Shown piece after piece: positions 1-10,747 of a DNA stretch of 41,670 bases. Every line of letters begins with the position of its first letter. Positions within the stretch are counted from its first letter, which is position 1. The notes below the pieces were generated by a model. The model was not told the origin of the DNA and made no database searches. It was given only the letters and a program-made list of their open reading frames with translations. The translations under genes were made by a program, and so were the position numbers. Source of the DNA: Candidatus Methylomirabilota bacterium (GTDB lineage: Bacteria > Methylomirabilota > Methylomirabilia > Methylomirabilales > JACPAU01); the NCBI GenBank assembly GCA_022614955.1, contig JAKEHP010000038.1, positions 1-41,670 of the forward strand, written 5' to 3'.

Positions 1-157
1 GCCCATCGGGCCGCGCCGAACCTCTCCTTCTGTACCGCTTTGCCCGGGCAAAGTCAACGGCAAAATCGGCCGGGCTGCACTTCGGGGGTGCATCCGGCCT
101 ACCCTGGTGTATAATCCGGAGCACGTGCCGGGCGGCGGGCCCGGCGGGACGGAGGGC

Positions 158-685
158 ATGGCGGTCCTGAAGGTGGCACAGCTCGGGCATCCCGTCCTGC
201 GGCGGCGGGCCGCCTCTGTCCCGAGGGACACCATCCGGTCCCGGGACTTCCAGCGGTTCGTGGACGATCTCATCGAGACCATGCGGGAGTACTCGGGGGT
301 CGGTCTGGCCGCGCCCCAGGTCCACGAGGGACTCCAGGTCCTCGCGGTTGAGGCCCAGAAGGGCCAGGGGGAGATCCCGGAGATCCCCCTCACGGTCCTG
401 GTGAACCCGGTGGTGACTCCGCTGGGGGAGGCCATGGGGGAGGACTGGGAGGGCTGCCTGAGCATCCCGGGGCTGCGGGGGCAGGTCCCCCGGCACCGGG
501 AGGTCCGGGTCCAGGCCCTCGACCGGCGGGGGGAGGTCCTGGACTTCACGGCCACCGACTTCCTCGCCCGCGTCATCCAGCACGAGTTCGACCACTTGCA
601 GGGGATCGTCTTCCTGGACCGGATGAAGAGCTTCGAGACCCTCGCCTTCCTGGACGAGTACGCCCGGTACTGGGCGGAGAAGTAG
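158..685 (+). CDS. def: Peptide deformylase
   Basis: Contains the three PDF motifs GVGLAAPQ, EGCLS and HEFDH. ATG at 158 preceded by a purine-rich ggacggaggg. An in-frame GTG at 125 is an alternative start. Confidence 0.95.
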   Translation: MAVLKVAQLGHPVLRRRAASVPRDTIRSRDFQRFVDDLIETMREYSGVGLAAPQVHEGLQVLAVEAQKGQGEIPEIPLTVLVNPVVTPLGEAMGEDWEGCLSIPGLRGQVPRHREVRVQALDRRGEVLDFTATDFLARVIQHEFDHLQGIVFLDRMKSFETLAFLDEYARYWAEK

Positions 686-726
686 CGCCGCCCCCCACCG
701 ACCGGACGCCCCGACGGAGCGCACCC

Positions 727-1122
727 ATGCCGGACGATCGGGCCCGCGAGGCTGTCCTCGCCTTCATCCCGGACCTGTTCTTCTCCACCAAGGTGGGGAC
801 CATCTGCGCCAGCCTCGGGCGCCCCTTCACCGTGGTGCGGACGGAGGCCGACCTGATGGCCAAGGCAGCGGCCGCCCGGCCCGCGATTCTCCTCGTAGAC
901 CTCACGGCCCCGGCGGTTGAGGGCCTGCTCACCCGCCTGCGGGAGGGGCCCACAGCGGGGCTCCCCCTCCTGGGCTACACCACCCACGCCGACTGGAAGC
1001 GGACGAAGCCGCTGCACGACCGCTGCGACCGGGTCATCACCAAGGACGACATCGCCGCGAACCTCGGGGGCGAGCTGGACCGGGTCATGCGGCTTCGGGA
1101 TGAGGGAGGGGGAGGGGACTGA
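727..1122 (+). CDS. Response-regulator receiver-like (possibly pseudo-receiver) protein
   Basis: 131 aa with alternating hydrophobic strands (AILLVDLTAPA, LPLLGYTTHAD, CDRVITKDDI) resembling the CheY fold; no clear N-terminal acidic pair. Confidence 0.55.
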   Translation: MPDDRAREAVLAFIPDLFFSTKVGTICASLGRPFTVVRTEADLMAKAAAARPAILLVDLTAPAVEGLLTRLREGPTAGLPLLGYTTHADWKRTKPLHDRCDRVITKDDIAANLGGELDRVMRLRDEGGGGD

Positions 1123-2216
1123 TGGAGCGCCGCTCGCGGCTCGCCGGGCTCCCGGAGGCTGCCGTCTTTACCGAGGTGGCCGGGGTCCGGCTCCCGGAGC
1201 ACTTCGGCGACCCGGCCGCCGAGTACCGGGCGCTGCGCGAGGCGGCCGGGGTTCTGGACCGGGCCACGGCGGGCCTCCTCCGGATGACGGGGGCCGACCG
1301 GGTCCGGTTCCTGAACGGGATGATCACAAACGACGTGAAGGCCCTTACACCTGGGGCCGGCCTGTACGCCGCCCTGTGCTCTCCCCAGGGAAAGGTCCTG
1401 GGGGATCTCCGGGTGCTGGCCGTGGAGGAGGCCCTGCTCCTGCTCTGCGAAGCCGCATGCCGCGCCCGGGTGGCCCAGACGCTCGACCGGTTCATCATCG
1501 CCGACGACGCCAAGGTGACCGACGCTAGCGGGGAGATTACTGTCCTGGGCTGCTACGGACCCAAGGCCGCGGAGGCGCTGGCCCGGGTCGCCGGGAGCCC
1601 TCCGCCGGAGCTGCCCCCCCACCACCACGCGGAGGTGAGGGTAGCGGGCGCCGCCGTGCGGGTGGTGGCGACGCCCTTCCTGGGCGTCCCGGGCTTCGAC
1701 CTGTTCTTCCCGGTCGAGGCCGCGACCGCCGTGGCGCGGGACCTCCTGAAGGCGACCAAGGCGCTAGGCGGGCGAGCGGTCGGGCACGCCGCCTTCGAGA
1801 CCGTCCGGGTCGAGGCCGGCACGCCCTGGTACGGCCTCGACTTCGACGAGAACAACCTCCCCCAGGAGGCGGGGTTGGAGACGACCGCCATCTCCTTCAG
1901 CAAGGGCTGCTACATCGGGCAGGAGACGGTGGCGCGCATCCACTTCCGGGGCCACGTGAACCGGCGCCTCACGGGGCTCGCCGTGCAGGGGGAAGTACTG
2001 CCGGCTCGGGGGAGCCGCGTGCTCAAGGGCGAGGCGGAGGTCGGTCGGGTCACCAGTGCCGTCCGCTCCCCGGCCCGCGGCGCGCCGGTGGCGCTGGCCA
2101 TGCTCCGGCGGGAGGCGGGGGAGCCCGGGACGAGCCTCAAGGTGGAGGCTGCCGGGACCCGTTTTGACGCCGAGGTCATCCCCCTCCCATTCGCCCCCCC
2201 GGTGCCAGCCGCGTAG
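1122..2216 (+). CDS. ygfZ: YgfZ/GcvT-family folate-binding protein
   Basis: KGCYIGQETVARIHFRGHVNRRL matches the K-G-C-Y-x-G-Q-E signature of YgfZ; GcvT-like fold throughout. Confidence 0.85.
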   Translation: MERRSRLAGLPEAAVFTEVAGVRLPEHFGDPAAEYRALREAAGVLDRATAGLLRMTGADRVRFLNGMITNDVKALTPGAGLYAALCSPQGKVLGDLRVLAVEEALLLLCEAACRARVAQTLDRFIIADDAKVTDASGEITVLGCYGPKAAEALARVAGSPPPELPPHHHAEVRVAGAAVRVVATPFLGVPGFDLFFPVEAATAVARDLLKATKALGGRAVGHAAFETVRVEAGTPWYGLDFDENNLPQEAGLETTAISFSKGCYIGQETVARIHFRGHVNRRLTGLAVQGEVLPARGSRVLKGEAEVGRVTSAVRSPARGAPVALAMLRREAGEPGTSLKVEAAGTRFDAEVIPLPFAPPVPAA

Positions 2217-2289
2217 GGCGGGAGCGGCGTGGAGCGCCGGTGCCGGTGACCCGCGACGGTTGGACCACAGGAGCCAAGGTGGAGTGATC

Positions 2290-3741
<1,452 letters not shown>

Positions 3742-3748
3742 GCGAGAT

Positions 3749-5095
3749 ATGCTAGCAGCACCCGATCTCCCGCGCGACCTTCTCACTCGGGCCCGGAGCC
3801 GCGGGGCCTCGGCCGGAGACGCCATCCTGGTGGAGTCGGACACCTTCTCCGTCCAGGTCCGCCTGAAGGCCATTGACAAGGTGAAGCAGGCCCGGGAGCG
3901 GCGGCTGGGCCTGCGGCTCTTCTTCGGGCAGCGCTCCGCCATCACTGCCACCTCCGACCTCTCGGCCGACTCCCTCTCCCGCCTCCTGGAAGAGACCTGC
4001 GCGATGGCGGCGGCCACGCCGGAGGACCCTGCCGCCGGGCTCCCGGAGCCCTCGGCCCTGTCGCCAAAGATCCCCGACCTGGACCTGTACGACGGCAGCG
4101 CCTTCGACCTTTCCCTGGAGGAGCGGATCGCCCTCGCCCGGCGGACCGAGGAGGCGGCGCTCGCCGCTGACCCCCGGATTACGAACTCCGAAGGCGGGGA
4201 GTTCGAGGCAACCGCGGCGCGGATCTGCTACGCCAACACCCACGGCTTCCTGGGGGAGTACCGGGCCAGCAGCCACGCCCTGACCGTGGTCCCGATCGCC
4301 TCGGCCGACGGTCAGATGCAGCGGGACTACTGGTACAGCGTCCACCGGAAGCTTTCGGGCCTGGAGGCCCCTGAGGCGATAGGGCGGACCGCCGCAGCCC
4401 GGACCGTCCGGCGGCTTCACGCCCGGAAGATCCCGACCCAGGAGGTCCCCGTCATCTTCGAGCCGGAGGTGGCGGCGAGTCTCCTGCGGACGCTCGCTGG
4501 GGCCGCCTCCGGCAGCGCCATCTACAAGAAGGCCTCCTTTCTCGCCGGCCGCCTCGGGGAAATGATCGCCTCCCCCGCCGTCACGGTGGTGGACGACGGG
4601 TCCCTCCCGGGGGCGCTCGGCTCCCGCCCGTTCGACGCCGAGGGTCTCCCGACGCGCCGGACCGTCCTCGTCGAACAGGGGGTCCTCAAGAGCTACCTCC
4701 TGGATAGCTACTCAGCCCGCAAGCTGGGCCTCGCCTCCACCGGGAACGCCGGCCGGGACATCGGGGATGCCCCGGGGGTGACCGCGACCAATTTCTTCCT
4801 GCTCCCCGGCCCCCACGCCCCGGAGGCGATCCTCCGGTCGGTGGACCGGGGCCTGCTGGTGACGGAGCTGATTGGCTTTGGGGTCAACCTCGTGACCGGG
4901 GATTACTCCCGGGGGGCGGCCGGCCTCTGGATCGAGAGGGGGGAGGTGGCGTTCCCGGTGGAAGAAATCACCATCGCCGGCAATCTCACCGAGATGCTCC
5001 GGCAGATCGAGATGGTGGGCAACGACCTCGTCCTGCGGGGCCGCGTCGCCGCCCCGACCCTCAAAATCGCCCGCATGACCGTCGCCGGCCACTGA
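3749..5095 (+). CDS. pmbA: TldE/PmbA family protein
   Basis: VVDDGSLPGALGSRPFDAEGLPTRRTVLVEQGVLKSYLLDSYSARKLG; no HExxxH; immediately downstream of tldD. Confidence 0.92.
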   Translation: MLAAPDLPRDLLTRARSRGASAGDAILVESDTFSVQVRLKAIDKVKQARERRLGLRLFFGQRSAITATSDLSADSLSRLLEETCAMAAATPEDPAAGLPEPSALSPKIPDLDLYDGSAFDLSLEERIALARRTEEAALAADPRITNSEGGEFEATAARICYANTHGFLGEYRASSHALTVVPIASADGQMQRDYWYSVHRKLSGLEAPEAIGRTAAARTVRRLHARKIPTQEVPVIFEPEVAASLLRTLAGAASGSAIYKKASFLAGRLGEMIASPAVTVVDDGSLPGALGSRPFDAEGLPTRRTVLVEQGVLKSYLLDSYSARKLGLASTGNAGRDIGDAPGVTATNFFLLPGPHAPEAILRSVDRGLLVTELIGFGVNLVTGDYSRGAAGLWIERGEVAFPVEEITIAGNLTEMLRQIEMVGNDLVLRGRVAAPTLKIARMTVAGH

Positions 5096-5138
5096 GCCGC
5101 GGTGCTAGCCGCCACAGCGTCCCGGAGAGGAGCCAGTC

Positions 5139-5447
5139 ATGATTGTCGTCTCGAACCGGATCCAGGTGACGAAGGGACAGGAGAGCGCCTTCGAGCAGCG
5201 CTTCGAGGGTCGCGCCCGGCTGGTGGAAAGCATGCCGGGGTTTGTCCGGCTGGAGATCCTCCGCCCCATGAGGAGCGACTACTACGTCGTGCTGACCTAC
5301 TGGGAGTCGCCCAAGGACTTTGAGGCATGGACCGAGAGCCCGGAGTTCCGGGAGGCCCATTCCCGCCGGCCGCCGAAGGAGATGTTCGCCGGCCCCAACG
5401 TCTTCGAGATGCACGAGATCGTCCAGCACGTGGAGCGGAAGACCTGA
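5139..5447 (+). CDS. Antibiotic biosynthesis monooxygenase / heme-degrading monooxygenase-like (ABM domain)
   Basis: 102 aa; MIVVSNRIQVTKGQESAFEQRF...MPGFVRLEILRP...YYVVLTYWESPKDFEAWTESPEFREAH is characteristic of IsdG/HmoA-type ABM proteins. SD ggagagg upstream. Confidence 0.85.
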   Translation: MIVVSNRIQVTKGQESAFEQRFEGRARLVESMPGFVRLEILRPMRSDYYVVLTYWESPKDFEAWTESPEFREAHSRRPPKEMFAGPNVFEMHEIVQHVERKT

Positions 5448-5463
5448 GGAGGGGGGCGCCAAG

Positions 5464-5640
5464 GGGGTGCCGGCCGAGCACCCGCTTCGCCTCATGAACC
5501 TGATCCAGCACCTCACCGGCTCGGACTTCGGCGGCTACCAGGCCGTCCTGGCCATCCACGCCGAAGGCTCCATTGAGACGGAGAAGCTCGCCGCCTACCG
5601 CGCCTACGACCCGAAGCGGGCCGTCACCTACGCAGGCGGC
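5464..5640 (+). pseudogene. C-terminal remnant resembling the 4-hydroxyphenylacetate 3-hydroxylase / 4-hydroxybutyryl-CoA dehydratase family
   Basis: Frame reads PAEHPLRLMNLIQHLTGSDFGGYQAVLAIHAEGSIETEKLAAYRAYDPKRAVTYAGG, similar to the C-terminal helix region of that flavoprotein family; the N-terminal ~400 aa are absent. Confidence 0.5.
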
Positions 5641-5707
5641 TCGCCGGGATCCCCCCGACTTAGAACCGGGCTAGCTGCCCCGTTCGCTCGGAGGCCTCCC
5701 CGGGGCG

Positions 5708-6136
5708 TCAGGCGCCTTTCGTCAGGACCAGGTACATGATGAGGGCGGTCCCTACGACGACTCCGAGGGCGTAGAGGACCGGCTGGGAGGCGGTGATCCG
5801 CTTCCCGGCGGCTCCCCGCTTGATCTGGACCGAGACCAGAACGTCCAGGGCCAGCAGGACGGCCACCAGGACGAGCTTCGCCAGCAGCCAGGGGGCGGTG
5901 AGCGGGGTGCGGGTCAGGTGCAGGAGGGCGAAGCCGGCGATGAGGAGCACGATGAACGCCGGCACCTCCACCATCAGGTGCAGGCGCCGGTGCAGCCCGG
6001 CCACCACCGGGCGAGCCTCCCCCGATCCCGGGGAGGCGAGGCGGCCCAGCAGGAGAACGCGGGCCATGAGACTCCCGACCCAGAAGACGATCCCAGTCAG
6101 GTGGAGCGTGAGGACGAAGGCGAGCACGCTAGGCAT
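5708..6136 (-). CDS. Integral membrane protein, CopD/HemJ-like
   Basis: 142 aa, about 4 TM segments, LTLHLTGIVFWVGSLMARVLLLGR start typical of HemJ/CopD-type membrane proteins. Confidence 0.55.
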   Translation of the reverse strand: MPSVLAFVLTLHLTGIVFWVGSLMARVLLLGRLASPGSGEARPVVAGLHRRLHLMVEVPAFIVLLIAGFALLHLTRTPLTAPWLLAKLVLVAVLLALDVLVSVQIKRGAAGKRITASQPVLYALGVVVGTALIMYLVLTKGA

Positions 6137-6190
6137 GATTCCCTCCCGGCAGTCATTATATGAACACTATGACGGCGATCATTATAGTAA

Positions 6191-7981
6191 TCATCCCGCC
6201 CGTGTTTCCTGCGGCAGATACTGAAGCTGGTAGAGCCGGGCGTAGATGCCACCGCGCCGGAGGAGGTCCTCGTGCGTCCCCTCCTCCCAGATCCGCCCCC
6301 GGTGGACCACCAGGATCCGGTCCACGAACCGGACGGTGGAGAGGCGGTGGGCGATGATGAGGGCGGTGCGGCCGTCCAGGAGCGTCCGGAGCGCCTCCTG
6401 GATGAGGCGCTCCGTCTCCGTGTCCACTGAGGAAGTGGCCTCGTCCAGGATGAGGATCCTGGGGTCGAATGCAAGCGCCCGGGCGAAGGCCAGGAGCTGC
6501 CGCTCCCCCTGGGAGAGGGTGGCGCCCCGCTCCTGGACGGGCTCGGCGAACCCCTGCGGCAGGCGCCGGATGAAGGCGTCGGCGTGGACCCGCCGGGCGG
6601 CCACCTCCACCGCCTCCGCGCCGATGCGGGGATCGTTGAGCCCGATGTTGCCGGTGACGTCCCCCGAGAAGAGAAACACATCCTGGAGAACCAGGCCCAG
6701 GTGGCGTCGGAGCGTGGCCCGGTCCCACTCCCGGATGTCAATGCCGTCAACCATGATCCGCCCCGCGGTCACATCGTAGAACCGGCAGAGGACCGAGATG
6801 AGCGAGGTCTTCCCACCCCCCGTGGCGCCCACGAGCGCTACCTTCTCGCCGGGGAGAACCCGGAAGGAGACGTCCCGCAGCACCGGCTCCCCGGGCACGT
6901 ATTCCAACGAGACCCGCTGGAACTCCACCTCCCCCTTGAAGGGGGCCGAGGCCTTGGGCACCGGGGGCTCCAGAAGGGTGGGTCGCGTGTCCAGGAGGGT
7001 CACGATCCGCTCCCCCGAGGCCATGGCGGCCTGGAAGATGTTGTACTTCTCGGCCAGGTCTCGGACCGGCCGGTAGGCCCGCTGCACGTAGAGAATAAAG
7101 GCCACCACCTCTCCCACGGCCACGCCCCCCGCCCCGGCCAGCCAGCCCCCGGCGGCGAAGACGACGCCCACGCTCAGCGCGCTCAGGACCTCCACCAGAG
7201 GGAAGAAGAGGGCATTGTAGCGGACCGACCGGACCAGCAGGTCCCGGTAGCGGGTGTTGATGTCGTGGAACCGGTCCAGGGTGCGAGCCTCCTGGCCGAA
7301 GGCCTGGACCGTCGCCATCCCCGAGATGTGCTCTTGCAGGTAGGCGTTCAGACGGGCGAGGACCTTCCGGCTCTCCCGATAGTTCTCCCGGGCCCGGAGG
7401 CGGTAGGCCGCTGTCAAGAAGAAGAGGGCAGGGGCGATCAGGTAGGTGAGCAGCGCCAGCCGCCAGTCGAGCCAGAGGAGGGCGGCGGCGATCCCCACCA
7501 GGGTGAGGCCATCCCCCAGAAACGTCACGAGCCCCGTCGAGAACAGCTCGTTCAGGTTCTCCACATCGTTAATGATCCGGGTCATGAGGCGGCCCACCGG
7601 GTTCTTGTCGAAGAAGGCCACGTCCTGCCGGACGACGTGGGTGAAGAGGGTCTGGCGGAGGTCGTGCATGGCCCGCTGGCCTGTCTGCTGAACCGTCAGG
7701 GTCTGGAGATAGTTGAAGAGAAACCCGATGAGGACGGTCCCCAGGAAGAGGAGTGCCAAGCGGTCCAGGCTGGCGAGGTCCCGGTCCAGGACGGCGGCAT
7801 CCAGCGCCGCCCCGATGAGCATGGGACCGGCCAGCTCCGCCCCCTTCTCCAGGAGCAGGCAGAGGAAGGCGAACGCCACGGGCCAACGGTAGGGCCGCAG
7901 AAACGTGAGCATCCGCCGGGCAAGCTGGGCGTCGTAGGCCTTCCCCAGAATCTCGTCCTCGTGCAGGTCCCGGCCCGTCAC
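6191..7981 (-). CDS. ABC exporter, fused permease/ATPase subunit
   Basis: TM domain plus NBD with Walker A GATGGGKTS, TLSQGERQLLAFARAL signature and ILILDEATSSVD. Confidence 0.93.
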   Translation of the reverse strand: MTGRDLHEDEILGKAYDAQLARRMLTFLRPYRWPVAFAFLCLLLEKGAELAGPMLIGAALDAAVLDRDLASLDRLALLFLGTVLIGFLFNYLQTLTVQQTGQRAMHDLRQTLFTHVVRQDVAFFDKNPVGRLMTRIINDVENLNELFSTGLVTFLGDGLTLVGIAAALLWLDWRLALLTYLIAPALFFLTAAYRLRARENYRESRKVLARLNAYLQEHISGMATVQAFGQEARTLDRFHDINTRYRDLLVRSVRYNALFFPLVEVLSALSVGVVFAAGGWLAGAGGVAVGEVVAFILYVQRAYRPVRDLAEKYNIFQAAMASGERIVTLLDTRPTLLEPPVPKASAPFKGEVEFQRVSLEYVPGEPVLRDVSFRVLPGEKVALVGATGGGKTSLISVLCRFYDVTAGRIMVDGIDIREWDRATLRRHLGLVLQDVFLFSGDVTGNIGLNDPRIGAEAVEVAARRVHADAFIRRLPQGFAEPVQERGATLSQGERQLLAFARALAFDPRILILDEATSSVDTETERLIQEALRTLLDGRTALIIAHRLSTVRFVDRILVVHRGRIWEEGTHEDLLRRGGIYARLYQLQYLPQETRAG

Positions 7982-9864
7982 GCCCGCCCCTCCAATGCGG
8001 CCGTCTCGCCGCTGAGCGCCTCCAGCTCCCGGCTCAGGGCCTGCTGCTTGACCAGCGCGGCGTAGCGCCCGCCCGCCGCGAGCAACTCCCGGTGCGTGCC
8101 CCGCTCGAGGATCCGCCCCGCCTGGAGGACCACGATCTGGTCCGCCTCCATCACCGTGGAGACCCGGTGGGAGATGAGCAGGACCGTCCGGTCCCGGAGC
8201 GTCGCCCGCAACCCCCGGAGGATCTGCTCCTCCGTCTCCGTGTCCACGCTGGAGAAGGCGTCGTCAAAGATCAGGATGGGGGCGCCGGTCACGAGGGCGC
8301 GGGCGAGCGCGGTCCGCTGCTTCTGGCCGCCCGAGAGGCGCACGCCCCGCTCCCCCAGCAGGGTGTCGTACTGGTGGGTGAACTCCCGGATGGCCGGCAG
8401 CAGGTGCGCGACCCGGGCCGCCTCCTCCAGCGCCTCCGGCGGAACCTCCCCGCGCCCGAACAGGATGTTCTCCCGGATGGTGTCGGAGAAGAGGAAGATG
8501 TCCTGGGAGACCAGGGCGATGTTGGCCTTGAGTTCCGTGAGCGGGATGCTGAGGATATCCCGCCCGTCCAGGAAGAGGGTCCCGGGCGGCGCCTCGAACA
8601 GGCGCGGCAGCAGGTGGACGAGGGTCGTCTTGCCCGCCCCCACCTCCCCTACGATCCCGAGCCAGCTTCCCGCCGGGACTCGGAGGGAGATCTCCCGGAG
8701 GACCTCGGGTCCGCCGTCATACCGGAAGGAAAGACCCCTGAACTCGATCTCCCCCCGGAGGCGGGCCGGGACCGCCGGGGCCGGGAGGTTGTGGCCCGGG
8801 GCCACCGGCTCCTCCAGGATCTCCACGAGGCGCCGCAGGGCCGCCTTGCCCCGCTGGTAGAGGTTGACCACGTACCCCACGGCCATGAGGGGCCAGGTCA
8901 GGCTCAGCAGGTACGCGAAGAAAGCCAGGAAGGCTCCCGGGGTCAGCGCGCCCGCCAGGACCCGCCGGCCTCCCAGCCACAGGACCACAACCGCCGAGAG
9001 GCCGGAGCAGACCGACAGCATGGGCCACATGAAGGCCCAGAGCCGCACCACCTGCAGCGTCCGGTCGGCGTAGGCCCGGCTCTCCGCAGCGAAGCGGTGG
9101 GCCTGGTTTCCCTCCTGGGCGTAGGCCTGGACGACCCGGATCCCGGCGAGGCTCTCCTGGACGAAGGTGCTGAGGGTCCCGAGCTGCTTCTGGACTTCCC
9201 GGTATCCCTGGTGGATGCGGTTCCCGTAGCCCAGGACCAGGAGCGTGACGCCGGGGAGTGCCAGCAGGGCCACGACCGTCAGTTCGGGGTCCAGAACCAG
9301 CATGAGGCTGAGGTTCAGCACCACGAGGAGGCTGGAGTCCACAGCCGCCACCGCGCCGAAGCCGATGAGCTCGCGGAACTGCGCGATGTCGTTGGTGAGG
9401 CGGGACATCAGGTCCCCGGTCTTGACCCGCTGGAAGTAGGCCAGGGGGAGGCGGTGCAGGTGCGCGAACACCTGGTGACGGACCTCCCACTCCACGTTGC
9501 GGGAGAAGCCGAAGACGTTGGTCCGCCACAGGTACCGGAAGCCCCCCTGGAGAATCGCCGCCAGGAGGATGAGGGCAGGGTAGGTGAGGAGGGAGGCCTT
9601 CCCGGCGGCCGCGGCCGGAAGGCCATCCAGGGCATCCTTCATGAGCCACGGGATGGCGAGGCCGAGTACGTCCGTGGCCACCAGGGCGGCGAGGCCGACG
9701 AGGAGGGCGCGGCGGTGCCGCCTGAGGGCGGGGGCGACGCGGGAGAGGGCGGCGCGGATGAGGCCTCCGGCCGGGCGGGGGAACAGCGAGAGGCTGCCGG
9801 GGGAGGCCCGGAGCGCCCCCGGCAGCCCGCGGCGTATTCTACCGCGGGGCGCGGGGGCGGGCAA
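7978..9864 (-). CDS. ABC exporter, fused permease/ATPase subunit (heterodimer partner)
   Basis: Walker A GEVGAGKTT, LSGGQKQRTALARAL, ILIFDDAFSSVDTETE; 4-bp overlap with the downstream ABC gene. True start is probably downstream of 9864. Confidence 0.92.
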   Translation of the reverse strand: MPAPAPRGRIRRGLPGALRASPGSLSLFPRPAGGLIRAALSRVAPALRRHRRALLVGLAALVATDVLGLAIPWLMKDALDGLPAAAAGKASLLTYPALILLAAILQGGFRYLWRTNVFGFSRNVEWEVRHQVFAHLHRLPLAYFQRVKTGDLMSRLTNDIAQFRELIGFGAVAAVDSSLLVVLNLSLMLVLDPELTVVALLALPGVTLLVLGYGNRIHQGYREVQKQLGTLSTFVQESLAGIRVVQAYAQEGNQAHRFAAESRAYADRTLQVVRLWAFMWPMLSVCSGLSAVVVLWLGGRRVLAGALTPGAFLAFFAYLLSLTWPLMAVGYVVNLYQRGKAALRRLVEILEEPVAPGHNLPAPAVPARLRGEIEFRGLSFRYDGGPEVLREISLRVPAGSWLGIVGEVGAGKTTLVHLLPRLFEAPPGTLFLDGRDILSIPLTELKANIALVSQDIFLFSDTIRENILFGRGEVPPEALEEAARVAHLLPAIREFTHQYDTLLGERGVRLSGGQKQRTALARALVTGAPILIFDDAFSSVDTETEEQILRGLRATLRDRTVLLISHRVSTVMEADQIVVLQAGRILERGTHRELLAAGGRYAALVKQQALSRELEALSGETAALEGRA

Positions 9865-9886
9865 GGCGACAGGGGGCTTGCCGTTT

Positions 9887-10747
9887 CTAAGGTTGTTTCG
9901 CGTGAAAGCCGCTGAAGAGGGCGATCAGGCCTATCCCTGCCGAGCCCACCATGAGCACGACGCTCACGGCGTTGATCACCGGGGTGGAGCCGTCGCGGAC
10001 GCTGATGAACATCGTGATCGGCAGCGTGGCGTCTGAGCCGACAAGGAAAAGGGTGGTGTTGAAGTTCTCGAAAGACATCAGGAACGCCACCGCCGCCGCC
10101 CCGAGGAGGGCCGGCCGGAGGAACCGAAGGGTCACCGTCCAGATCGCGACCGCCCGGGACGCCCCCAGGTTGAGCGCCGCTTCCTCCAGGCTGCGGTCGA
10201 ACTTGCGCAGGCGGGCTGCGATGATCAGCGTGGCGAGCGTCGTGATGAACGAGAACTGCCCCAGAATGACGAGCGGCAGGCCCGGCCGCAGCGCCTCCAC
10301 CTCCACGCCGGCCAAGCGTTCGACCCCTCCGGCAACGGTGCTGGAGAACAGGAGGATCGAGATCCCCAGGATGACCCCCGGGATGACCAGCGGTGTCAGC
10401 GACAGCGCGTACAGGGCCTGCTTGAAGGGGAACTCTTCCTGCTCGAACAGGAAGGCGTTGCAGGTCCCTACCGCCACGGACAGCCCCACCACCCAGAAGG
10501 CGACCAGGGTACTGGTGGCCATCCCGCGCAAGAGCCCCTGGTCATGCAACAGGCCGACCCGGCGGGGACCCGGGGAGCGGAACCAGTCCAGGCTGAACCC
10601 CTCCCAGGGGAGGGCCGGGAACAGGCTGTCGTTGAAGGCCAGCACAGCTACCACCACCAGCGGGGCGAACAGGTAGACGAAGAACGCCACCACGTAGGCC
10701 GTGTAGAGGGGGCGGGCGTACGGCGGCTGGGGGATGGAGGGGATCAT
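9887..10747 (-). CDS. potC: Polyamine-type ABC transporter permease (PotC-like)
   Basis: Multi-TM with EEAALNLGASRAVAIWTVTLRFLRPAL (EAA loop); last gene of the potD-A-B-C-like cluster. Confidence 0.85.
   Translation of the reverse strand: MIPSIPQPPYARPLYTAYVVAFFVYLFAPLVVVAVLAFNDSLFPALPWEGFSLDWFRSPGPRRVGLLHDQGLLRGMATSTLVAFWVVGLSVAVGTCNAFLFEQEEFPFKQALYALSLTPLVIPGVILGISILLFSSTVAGGVERLAGVEVEALRPGLPLVILGQFSFITTLATLIIAARLRKFDRSLEEAALNLGASRAVAIWTVTLRFLRPALLGAAAVAFLMSFENFNTTLFLVGSDATLPITMFISVRDGSTPVINAVSVVLMVGSAGIGLIALFSGFHAKQP

Noticed and set aside
8092-9915. 607-aa + strand ORF opposite the ABC transporter
   Set aside because: Antisense shadow ORF in high-GC DNA; low-complexity G/R/E/P/D-rich translation, no domain pattern, fully overlaps a clear ABC transporter.
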